This document shows positions 16,206 to 23,786 of a stretch of 35,565 bases of DNA, piece by piece (positions within the stretch are counted from its first letter, which is position 1; each line of letters begins with the position of its first letter). Below the pieces are notes generated by a model. It was given only the letters and a program-made list of their open reading frames with translations. It was not told where the DNA came from and searched no databases. The stretch covers positions 1 through 35,565 of the forward strand of contig JACQUM010000018.1 in assembly GCA_016210295.1 (NCBI GenBank). Reading direction: 5' to 3'. This DNA comes from Chloroflexota bacterium (lineage in GTDB: Bacteria; Chloroflexota; Dehalococcoidia; UBA6926; JACQUM01). The position numbers were made by a program, and so were the translations under genes.

Positions 16206-16901
16206 TCACGGGGCCACCGTCGCCATCGCCTCCTGATGCGCCACCGTGCTGGAGGGGCAGATGTCGTTGAGCACGCAGGCCTCGCACCGAGGCCGCGGCG
16301 CCTTGCATACCTGCCGTCCGTGGGTGATCAGGTCCACGTGGAACTGGTACACCTGCTCCGGCGCCAGCAGGGACTCCAGCTCCTCCTGGGATCTCTCCGC
16401 CGAGGCCTTGCCGTCCACAAGGCCGAGTCTCCGGGCCACCCGGTGAACGTGGGTGTCCACCGGCAAAGCGGGTAGCCCGAAGGAGAAGAGGAGGACGCAC
16501 GCGGCCGTCTTGGGCCCCACGCCAGGGAGCGCCCGAAGCCAGGCACGCGCCTCTTCCAACGGCATCGCGTCGAGAAAGGAGAGGTCCAAGGAGCCGCGTT
16601 CCTTCTGGATACGCTGGAGGATGCGGATGATCCGCGGCGCTTTGATTTGGGAGAGTCCACCGCTCTTGATCGCCGTGGCGACCTCGCCCGGGTCTGCCCG
16701 GGCGACATCTTCCCAGGTGGGAAAGCGACGGTGCAGGCTGTCATAGGTGCGGAAGGCGTTGGCGTCGGACGTGTGTTGGGACAGGACGGTGAAGACCATC
16801 TCGCCCAGGGGGTCGCGACGCGGCTCCCATCGTCGCTCCCCGTAATGGTCACGGAGGCGCGCATACACCTCTTGCGCCTGTCGCCTCTTCCTGATGGCCA
16901 A
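16206..16901 (-). CDS. nth: Endonuclease III (DNA glycosylase/AP lyase)
   Basis: 231 residues. Base-excision repair enzyme for oxidised pyrimidines. The helix-hairpin-helix LPGVGPKTAACVL carries the catalytic Lys and VDTHVHRV the catalytic Asp. The C-terminal [4Fe-4S] ligands are spaced C-x6-C-x2-C-x5-C (CKAPRPRCEACVLNDIC). It is the first gene of a minus-strand group with the damaged MacB-type pair, and is divergent from the small gene at 17058. Confidence 0.94.
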   Translation of the reverse strand: MAIRKRRQAQEVYARLRDHYGERRWEPRRDPLGEMVFTVLSQHTSDANAFRTYDSLHRRFPTWEDVARADPGEVATAIKSGGLSQIKAPRIIRILQRIQKERGSLDLSFLDAMPLEEARAWLRALPGVGPKTAACVLLFSFGLPALPVDTHVHRVARRLGLVDGKASAERSQEELESLLAPEQVYQFHVDLITHGRQVCKAPRPRCEACVLNDICPSSTVAHQEAMATVAP

Positions 16902-17057
16902 CGCTGTAACTCACCAGTTCAAAGTGTTCGACGACGCCCATTCTAGCACGAAGGGGGGAAGGGGCTGTCTCGGCGTGAGACCGTGAGGGTTTTCGCTGGT
17001 GCCCCTACCTTGCCAAAGAGATGACAACGACAGATACTTATAGTATGGAGGTGACGC

Positions 17058-17237
17058 ATGGGGGTCTTTCGTTTTTATCTCGAAGGCACGGTCTCCTTGG
17101 ATATCGAGGCGGAGAGCTACGAAGAGGCCCGGGCCCGGTCCCAAGCCCAGCTCGAAGCCTTCGAGGAGGCGGTGAAGGAGCTCTTGAAGAGCAAAGACCC
17201 GGAGGTCTCCGGTGTCGTGAGCGTCTCCGTCCGGTAA
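17058..17237 (+). CDS. Small protein of unknown function, paralog 1
   Basis: 59 residues, starting MGVFRFYLEGTVSLDIEAES. GGAGGTG lies 4 nt before the ATG. The core (LDIEAESYEEARARSQAQ, then EEAVKELLKS) is shared with the next gene at 17278. The pattern of a beta strand followed by 'eAxSyEEAxxxa' resembles small beta-beta-alpha proteins such as the DpnD/PcfM type, but I cannot assign a family. Acidic helix, no Cys, no signal peptide. Confidence 0.7.
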   Translation: MGVFRFYLEGTVSLDIEAESYEEARARSQAQLEAFEEAVKELLKSKDPEVSGVVSVSVR

Positions 17238-17277
17238 GAGAGCAATTGGAAGCCTGACCACGGGAAGGAGAGGGAAG

Positions 17278-17502
17278 TTGAAGAAGACCTATCGCGTTAT
17301 CCGAGATGCGACGGCTGTCTTGGAGGTCGAGGCGCCCAGCTACGAAGAGGCGCTGGCCCGCTCCGGGGCCAAGTCGGAGGCCCTCCAGGAGGCGCTCAAG
17401 GAGCTCCTCCTTCTTCGGGGTTCCAAGTTTCCCAACATCGTGAGCGCGACGGTCAGCACCAACAACGTCATCTCCGGCCCCATCGGGCACCCGTACCACT
17501 AA
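17278..17502 (+). CDS. Small protein of unknown function, paralog 2
   Basis: 74 residues with TTG start preceded by AAGGAGAGGGAAG. Residues 12-45 (VLEVEAPSYEEALARSGAK, EALQEALKELL) align with the product of 17058 without gaps, so the two arose by tandem duplication. The C-terminus is longer and different (VSATVSTNNVISGPIGHPYH). Only 40 bp separate the genes, so they are probably co-transcribed. Function unknown. Confidence 0.7.
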   Translation: MKKTYRVIRDATAVLEVEAPSYEEALARSGAKSEALQEALKELLLLRGSKFPNIVSATVSTNNVISGPIGHPYH

Positions 17503-17674
17503 ACGACGGCTTCCCGTTCCTGCGTCTCCGTCGAGAGTCTGCGAGCGCTGAGGTCGGCGACTCTTGAGCCTCGCCACGGCTTTCTGTGGCTCTTTGCGCG
17601 CCTCGATTCCATCCGCATGGTAGAATGGCCTCTTAGGCGAACTTTTCCCTAAGTGACCTCACTTTGGAGCCCAC

Positions 17675-19033
17675 GTGCGCGACCGCATCGAGGAGGCCCT
17701 TCGCGGCCACAACGCCGACTACATCGAGTTGCGGATAGAGGAGATCGAGGGGACTCATCTCTCCTTCCGGAACACCGAGCTGGAAGACATCGGCCGCAGC
17801 CGGAGCCTCGGCGGGTGTGCCCGAGCCCTCGTCAAAGGGGGCTGGGGCTTCGTCTCCTTTACCTCCCTGGAGGGCCTGAGGGAGAAGGTGGCCCTGGCGG
17901 TGAGCCAGGCCCGCATGGTGGGCGGCAAGAGACTCAAGCTGGCCGCCGGGCCTCTTATCGATGAAGAGGTCCCCCCCACGCTGCCGAAAGACCCGCGAAC
18001 GGTCCCTCTGGCGGAGAAGGTGGCGCTGCTGCGCGAGTATACCGATGCCCTCTGGAGTGTCCCGCACATCCAGAGCACCGGTCTCGCCTACGGCGATCGC
18101 TACCGGCGTGTCATCTTCGCCAACGGGGAGGGCAGCTACATCGTCCAGGCGCGTGTGGACGTGAACTTTCGCCCATGGGCTGCCGCCCGAGACGGCGGGG
18201 ACGTGCAGCAATACGGGGTCAGCCTTGGCAGCCTGGGCGACTACGGGCTGGTGGAGGGAAAGCACAAGGAGGTCCGTGGTGTCGCCGAGAAGGCCGTGGA
18301 GTTGCTCTCGGCTCCACGGCTTCATGGCGGCGAATACGTGGTCATCTGCGACCCCATCCTGGCGGGCGTCTTCGCCCACGAGGCCTTCGGCCACCTCTCG
18401 GAGTCAGACTTCGTCTATGAGAACGAGCGGGTCCAGGAGCTGATGGTCCTGGGCCGGCGCTTCGGCGGACCGCATTTGAACATCGTCGACGGGGCCGCCA
18501 TCCCGGGCCTGCGTGGCTCCTACAAGTACGACGACGAGGGGATGCCCGCCACCCGCACGGACCTCATCCGCGAGGGCGTGTTGGTGGGACGCCTCCACTC
18601 TCGTGAGACGGCGGCCAAGATGCAGGAGCCCCCCACTGGGAACGCCAGGGCGATCGACTTCCATTTTCATCCTATCGTTCGGATGACCAACACGTTCATC
18701 GAGCCCGGGACGGCTTCTGTGGAAGACATCTTCGCCGAGGTGAAGGACGGGGTCTACGCCAAGAACTGGTACGGCGGGATGACGAGCATGGAGATGTTCA
18801 CCTTTTCCGCGGGAGAGGCCTATCGGATCCGAAACGGCCGTGTGGCGGAGCTCCTTCGGCCCGTCGTCCTCTCGGGGAACGTCTTCACGACTCTGGAGAA
18901 CGTGGACGCCGTCGCCAACGACCTGGACTTCAACCAGGGCGGAGGCTGCGGGAAAGGCGGCCAGGCGCCTCTCCCTGTCTCCAACGGCAGCCCGCACATT
19001 CGCATCCGCAGCTGCCTCGTGGGAGGCGCGTGA
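17675..19033 (+). CDS. tldD: TldD metalloprotease subunit
   Basis: 452 residues from GTG 17675 (GGAG upstream). TldD is the zinc-bearing subunit of the TldD/TldE heterodimer that degrades or matures peptides. The HExxxH zinc motif is present as HEAFGHLSE (about residue 236), and the C-terminal DFNQGGGCGKGGQAPLPVSN loop contains a further ligand region. The TGA overlaps the start of the tldE gene (TGATG), consistent with stoichiometric production. Confidence 0.95.
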   Translation: MRDRIEEALRGHNADYIELRIEEIEGTHLSFRNTELEDIGRSRSLGGCARALVKGGWGFVSFTSLEGLREKVALAVSQARMVGGKRLKLAAGPLIDEEVPPTLPKDPRTVPLAEKVALLREYTDALWSVPHIQSTGLAYGDRYRRVIFANGEGSYIVQARVDVNFRPWAAARDGGDVQQYGVSLGSLGDYGLVEGKHKEVRGVAEKAVELLSAPRLHGGEYVVICDPILAGVFAHEAFGHLSESDFVYENERVQELMVLGRRFGGPHLNIVDGAAIPGLRGSYKYDDEGMPATRTDLIREGVLVGRLHSRETAAKMQEPPTGNARAIDFHFHPIVRMTNTFIEPGTASVEDIFAEVKDGVYAKNWYGGMTSMEMFTFSAGEAYRIRNGRVAELLRPVVLSGNVFTTLENVDAVANDLDFNQGGGCGKGGQAPLPVSNGSPHIRIRSCLVGGA

Positions 19034-20337
19034 TGGACCGCGTCCTGGCCTTTGCGGCGAAGGCTACAAGGGAGGCGGAGGTTCAAGCGGTGGAGAGCCG
19101 CTTCACCACGGTCGGCTTCGAGACCGACCGTCTCAAAGAGGTGCAGACCCGCGAAGGGTGGACCATGGGCGTCCGGCTCCTGGTGGACGGGCGCGTGGGC
19201 CTGTCCTCCACCAACGATCCCGCTGAGGAGGAGGGAGTCGTTCGCCGCGCCCTGGAGCTGGCGCCCTTCGGGCCGGAGGTAAACTTCGAGCTCCCCTCTC
19301 CCCAGGAGTACCCCGAGGTGCCGACCTATGATCCGGCCATCGAGGGGGTGACTGCCAAGAAGATGGTGGAGTTCTTCCGCTCTCTTCTCGCCGACTTGAA
19401 AGCGGCGTACCGAGACGTTCTCTTCGAGGGGGGCGTCACCGCCGGGACCACCTTGCTCTCCTTGAAGAATAGTCGCGGCCTGGACCTGAGCTACCGAAAG
19501 AGCACCTACGCCTTCTGGGTGAGCGGCACGCGAGTCCAGGGAATGGACATGCTTTTTGTTGGAGACCGACAGCGCTCGACCGGCCCTGTGTGGGACTACA
19601 CGCGGGTGAAGGCCTCCGTTCTGCGCCAGCTGGACCTGGCGAAGAACCTTGTTCCCGCCCCAGCGGGACGCGTCCCTGTGCTCTTCACTTCCCGCGGCTT
19701 CGCAGGCACTCTCCTTGGCCCACTTCTCGCTGCCTTGAACGGCCGCACCGTCGTCCAGGGGGCCTCCCCTCTGGCGGGCCGCCTCGACGAGCAGGCCTTC
19801 GACGCCAGCTTGACTCTTCTGGACGATCCGACAATCCCCTTGAAGCCGCCTGCACGTCCCTGGGACGAAGAAGGGACACCCAGCCGGCCGCTACCTCTGG
19901 TCGAGAAGGGAGTGGTCCGCAACTTCCTGTACGATCTCCACACGGCGGCCCGAGCCGGAGCGAGGAGCACGGGCAGCGCCTCGGGCGGGATTGGCAGCAT
20001 GCCGGGGCCTTCTGCCTCCTACCTCCAAGTCCTGCCCGGCCAGGTGCCTTTCGACACGATGGTAGCGAACGTGCAAGACGGGCTCCTTGTGGAGGAGCTG
20101 ATTGGAGCAGGGCAGGGCAACACTTTGGGCGGCGAGATCGCGGGGAACGTGCTCCTCGGTTATCGGATCCAGAACGGGAGCGTCACAGGCCGCGTCAAGG
20201 ACACGGTGATTCACTGCAATCTCTACCATGTCCTGCGGGACATCGGCGCCATTGGTCAAGAGGCAGAGGAAGTAGGTGGCTTCCTTTCTGTTCCGCCAAT
20301 ACTGTGCCTGGACGTCTCCGTGGCACGGAAGGAGTAA
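19033..20337 (+). CDS. pmbA: TldE/PmbA metalloprotease partner subunit
   Basis: 434 residues. It lacks the HExxxH motif, as expected for the non-catalytic partner TldE. Recognisable regions are ETDRLKEVQTREGWTMGVR near the N-terminus and the C-terminal GNTLGGEIAGNVLLGYRIQN. ATG 19033 overlaps the tldD stop; GTG 19030 is an in-frame alternative. Its TAA overlaps the next ATG (TAATG). Confidence 0.94.
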   Translation: MDRVLAFAAKATREAEVQAVESRFTTVGFETDRLKEVQTREGWTMGVRLLVDGRVGLSSTNDPAEEEGVVRRALELAPFGPEVNFELPSPQEYPEVPTYDPAIEGVTAKKMVEFFRSLLADLKAAYRDVLFEGGVTAGTTLLSLKNSRGLDLSYRKSTYAFWVSGTRVQGMDMLFVGDRQRSTGPVWDYTRVKASVLRQLDLAKNLVPAPAGRVPVLFTSRGFAGTLLGPLLAALNGRTVVQGASPLAGRLDEQAFDASLTLLDDPTIPLKPPARPWDEEGTPSRPLPLVEKGVVRNFLYDLHTAARAGARSTGSASGGIGSMPGPSASYLQVLPGQVPFDTMVANVQDGLLVEELIGAGQGNTLGGEIAGNVLLGYRIQNGSVTGRVKDTVIHCNLYHVLRDIGAIGQEAEEVGGFLSVPPILCLDVSVARKE

Positions 20338-21314
20338 TGGCCTTGCGGGATGCCTCCAAGAGCCTGGCGGAGGTTCTGGCGGAGCTGCAAGACCCCGTGA
20401 ACCCTTTGCGCTCGGCGACCCTGCCCCACCTCTCCGGCCTCGACACTGCGGAGGCGAAGAGAGCACAGGTTGCTCTTGCTTCGGCGCCCTTCGAACGGCG
20501 ACGGGCTGTTCTGCGACGGATGGTCGAGATGGCGGAGGACAACGTCGATCTCGACTTCACGCCGATCTTTCGCCTCTCTCTCGAGGACGAAGATGAGGAG
20601 GTGCGGGAGTCCGCCCTCTGGGGGCTTTGGGAGTGCGACGAGCGGTCCCTCATCGGCCCGCTCATCCGGCTCCTGAGTCAGGACCCCGAGGTCCGTGTCC
20701 GGGCAGCGGCGGCCCAAAGCCTGGGCCGCTTCGCGATGCTCGCCCAGAGAGGGAAACTGCACCCCTACGATATCCGCAGGACGAACGAGGCGCTCCTGAA
20801 TGCCCTTCAAGGAGAAGAAGAGTCCGTGGAGGTGCGACGGCGCGCCCTCGAGGCAACGGCCCCCTTCGATTCCGAGGAGGTCCGCGAGCTTATCACCGAG
20901 GCGTACGAGAGCGAGAACGAGTCGATGCGCGCGTCGGCCCTCCACGCCATGGGGCGCACGGGAAACATCTTCTGGCTTCCTCTCGTTCTGGAGGAGATGG
21001 CGAGTCCTCTTGCCGAGATTCGCTACGAGGCGGCGGGTGCGGCGGGGGAGATCGGAGTCGAGGACGCCGTTCCGCATCTCGTCCGGTTGCTCCAGGACGA
21101 GGATCCCGAGGTGCAAGAGGCCGCCATCTATGCCCTGGGGGTCATAGGTGGCTCGACGGCTCAGCGCAGTCTTCGCCGGTGCTTGGAGAGTCAGGACCCT
21201 CGCATCCGCGAAGCGGCGAGCGCGGCTCTCGGAGAGCTGGAGAGTTGGGAGCAGTTCCCTTCCAGCATGGCTCGCTCCGGCGTAGAGTTGACCGAAGAGG
21301 ACACGGACCTCTAG
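20337..21314 (+). CDS. HEAT-repeat protein
   Basis: 325 residues of helical repeats. At least five units with the HEAT pattern are visible, for example LEDEDEEVRESALWGLWE, LSQDPEVRVRAAAAQSLG, LQDEDPEVQEAAIYALG and LESQDPRIREAASAALG. Such proteins are binding scaffolds. The TAATG overlap with tldE indicates coupled expression, so it may be an adaptor for TldD/TldE substrates; that is inference. The terminator at 21340 ends the operon. Confidence 0.9.
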   Translation: MALRDASKSLAEVLAELQDPVNPLRSATLPHLSGLDTAEAKRAQVALASAPFERRRAVLRRMVEMAEDNVDLDFTPIFRLSLEDEDEEVRESALWGLWECDERSLIGPLIRLLSQDPEVRVRAAAAQSLGRFAMLAQRGKLHPYDIRRTNEALLNALQGEEESVEVRRRALEATAPFDSEEVRELITEAYESENESMRASALHAMGRTGNIFWLPLVLEEMASPLAEIRYEAAGAAGEIGVEDAVPHLVRLLQDEDPEVQEAAIYALGVIGGSTAQRSLRRCLESQDPRIREAASAALGELESWEQFPSSMARSGVELTEEDTDL

Positions 21315-21339
21315 CTCGGCGGGCACGCGCCGTTTCAAA

Positions 21340-21388
21340 TAGCAGCGAGAACGGCAAGGTATCCATACCCTTGCCGTTCTCGCTGCTA
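21340..21388. terminator. Bidirectional terminator, 20-bp stem
   Basis: TAGCAGCGAGAACGGCAAGG (21340-21359) pairs perfectly with 21369-21388 around a 9-nt loop. It lies between the convergent HEAT-repeat gene (+) and YkgJ-type gene (-). Confidence 0.8.
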
Positions 21389-21407
21389 GAGAATCCGTCG
21401 GCTGCCT

Positions 21408-22106
21408 TTACCGACCCTTCGGCTTGGGCTTTGCCTTCGGCTTGGGGCGCATAGGCATCTGTGCATTACCTCCTTTCTCTCCAGTCTCTTCGGCCGGTAG
21501 GCCCAGGTAGGCGAGGAACTCTGAAGGTGACGCCTCGTGAGAGCGAGGAGTCGCGTTCCACTCCTTCACTCGCTGAAGGTAGGCGTCCTCATCGTCGGTG
21601 AAGGCGGTGTAGGCCCTGCGGACTGGCGCCTCGTCCATGACTTCGTCAGCGGCGTTGTATCCCCAGCACGGGTCCTGAAAAAGCTGGAAAGGGCCGTTTG
21701 GCTGCGCCGCGTCGACTGGATCGAAAGGGTATGTTTGGCAGACGAGAGGCTTGAAGGGGTGGATGGAGCAAAGGTTGTCTTTCAGGAAGATGCACGCCTC
21801 TTCCCTCCGAGATAGGCCGAGGAGACGCATCCCGGAGCGAGTGCGAAACATTCTCTCGTCGCTCTCTACGATGGAGCCCTCTTCGAAGTCGGAGACGCCA
21901 TAGAGGGTCAGAAAGGCCGAGAGGCGACGATGGAGGTTATCGCGGATGCGCTGGACATCTTCCGCGGTGACGAGCGGGATGTACCTTCGACAGCACTCTC
22001 CGCAGAGAGTGCACCGAAACCTGATCGCCGGTGGTTCGTGGCCACGCCTGTGGGGACCGTCTACTATACGACCCCTTGTGCTGTATTCATGGCGCCAGGC
22101 TAGCAC
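21408..22106 (-). CDS. YkgJ-family cysteine cluster protein
   Basis: About 232 residues if GTG 22106 is the start. The Zn/Fe-S cysteine cluster is RCTLCGECCRRY (CxxCxxCC) with later cysteines in EEACIFLKDNLCSIHPFKP and CQTYPF, the usual YkgJ/FliB-like arrangement. The family is often called a putative Zn- or Fe-S-binding oxidoreductase; activity is unproven. The C-terminus is a Lys/Pro tail (RPKPKAKPKPKGR). No in-frame ATG lies near the domain start and no good ribosome-binding site fits GTG 22106, so the start is uncertain. Confidence 0.8.
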   Translation of the reverse strand: MLAWRHEYSTRGRIVDGPHRRGHEPPAIRFRCTLCGECCRRYIPLVTAEDVQRIRDNLHRRLSAFLTLYGVSDFEEGSIVESDERMFRTRSGMRLLGLSRREEACIFLKDNLCSIHPFKPLVCQTYPFDPVDAAQPNGPFQLFQDPCWGYNAADEVMDEAPVRRAYTAFTDDEDAYLQRVKEWNATPRSHEASPSEFLAYLGLPAEETGEKGGNAQMPMRPKPKAKPKPKGR

Positions 22107-22369
22107 GATTTCGCACAGTTGACAAGAGTTTCTCCCTTGAATTTTCTTTTCTCCTCGCGAAAACGCAAGAGGGCCGGCCAGCGGAAGCAAGACGGTTGCC
22201 GTTTGTGGCCTGGATTGGAGATGGGAGGGGTGACCACGGCTGTGTCTGAGCACGGTGTCCGGACAGGCATCGGGCCCAGGAGACGAATATTCCTCGTGTC
22301 ATGCGAGGCGGCCCTCGCCGCTTGTCCTGGGTCAGGCGGCCAGACCTCCGCGTGATTTTCCCGTCGGGG

Positions 22370-23716
22370 CTAGAGCAAGGAAAGGAGAGAGAGATAGGCG
22401 ACCTGGAGCTGTCTATCCACGAGGACGCCGTTTTGAAGAAGGACGTTCGTCACACGCTCGTCGGGAACGACTCCCTGGCCCTGGGTGGGATGACCGGAGG
22501 GTGTGTACCATCGACCAACGGTGAGGTAGATGGCGGAGCCATCGCGCAGCTCTTTGAATATCTGGATTGCCCCCTTCCCATAGGTGGTCGTTCCGAAGAG
22601 GCGTGCCCGCCCGTAGTCCTGGAGCGCTCCCGCTACGACTTCCGCGGCGCTTGCCGTGTTCTGGTCTACTAGAACGACTAGGGAGATCGTCAGGGCGGCG
22701 GGAGGCCCGCCCCCGCGCGCCTTCCAGTCCTGGCGTTTTCCTGTGCTGTCGACCTCGTAGAGGATGAGCTTCTCCCCGAGGAACTGCCCTGCCACGTCTA
22801 CCGCATCTTCGATAGTCCCGCCGGGGTTGAAGCGCAGGTCCAGGAGGATCCCGCGGGCGCCTGTTTCCAGCGATTCCTGTAGCCGCTGGTGGAACTCCTG
22901 CCCCGTTGTCTGGGCGAAACGCCAAATGCGGATGTAGGACACGTCGCCGGAAAGACTGGCCCTGCCAACCGATGGCTCTGCCACGAGGGTGCGTGAAACG
23001 GGTACTTCGAAGGGGCGCTCCACGCCTGCGCGGGAAACGAGGAGGACCACGGAGGTCCCCGCAGGGCCCCGGACCATCTTGACGACCTCCTCGGCGGTCA
23101 GGCCTTTCGTGGACGTTCCGTCCACGGCGAGGATGACGTCCTGCGCTTGGAGCCCTGCCGCCTCGGCGGGGGTGTCCGAAAGGGGTTCGAGGACCACGGT
23201 CTCGCCCGCGTCGGTCTGGCCGATGTACGCGCCGATGCCCTGGTACTGACCCTCGAAGAACCTCTCCGCAGCGTGGAACTCCTCCGCGCTCAGGTACTGA
23301 CTGAAGGGGTCTCCGAGGGCGGCGACCATGCCCTGAGAGGCGGCGCGTGCCAGGTCTTCGGCGGAGACCGCCGGCCGAAGCTCACGCAGCACCTCCCACG
23401 CCGCCCAGACCCTTTCGAGTCCGTCAGGAACATCCCTTGGTGGTGCTCTGTGGAGGGAGTCCAGGGCCTGTTGGAACGCGCTCTCCTCGACGCCGCTGCG
23501 CGCCAGCATTTCCCGGATAGCCCCCTCGATCGCCTCGTCGGGTCCCAGGGACGAGGCGTCAACGGCGGAGACCTTCAGGACGCTCCAGGTCTCCCAAACG
23601 AGGCCGAGGCGAGGCTCTCCCTGGATGGTTGGAGAGGGCCGCGTGACGACTCCCACCAGGAGAGCGGAGGCGGCCAGGAGAGAGAGCAGACTTGCGAGAA
23701 CGTCGCGTCGATCCAA
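22370..23716 (-). CDS. S41 C-terminal processing peptidase (CtpA type)
   Basis: 448 residues with TTG start. One N-terminal membrane anchor (LASLLSLLAASALLVGVV) places the rest outside the membrane. A PDZ domain (about 150-240, VILAVDGTSTKGLTAEEV) is followed by the tail-specific protease domain with catalytic Ser in DQNTASAAE and Lys in TTYGKGAIQ. It cleaves C-termini of envelope proteins. It lies 70 bp downstream of mutS2 on the same strand. Confidence 0.93.
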   Translation of the reverse strand: MDRRDVLASLLSLLAASALLVGVVTRPSPTIQGEPRLGLVWETWSVLKVSAVDASSLGPDEAIEGAIREMLARSGVEESAFQQALDSLHRAPPRDVPDGLERVWAAWEVLRELRPAVSAEDLARAASQGMVAALGDPFSQYLSAEEFHAAERFFEGQYQGIGAYIGQTDAGETVVLEPLSDTPAEAAGLQAQDVILAVDGTSTKGLTAEEVVKMVRGPAGTSVVLLVSRAGVERPFEVPVSRTLVAEPSVGRASLSGDVSYIRIWRFAQTTGQEFHQRLQESLETGARGILLDLRFNPGGTIEDAVDVAGQFLGEKLILYEVDSTGKRQDWKARGGGPPAALTISLVVLVDQNTASAAEVVAGALQDYGRARLFGTTTYGKGAIQIFKELRDGSAIYLTVGRWYTPSGHPTQGQGVVPDERVTNVLLQNGVLVDRQLQVAYLSLLSLL

Positions 23717-23786
23717 TTCAGTAGCGCTCCAGAGTGAGGGGGAACGTCGCCCTTTCCCCCATTCTATCCGGCTACAACCTCTCTTC

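Noticed and set aside
17021..17257. 78-residue plus-strand frame MTTTDTYSM...
   Set aside because: It overlaps the 59-residue gene at 17058, which has a proper ribosome-binding site and a paralog next door.
19590..20336. N-terminal extension of the HEAT-repeat protein
   Set aside because: This part only overlaps tldE in another frame; homology starts at ATG 20337.
22118..22150. Plus-strand promoter with TTGACA at 22119
   Set aside because: No -10 box at 16-18 bp and no plus-strand gene downstream.
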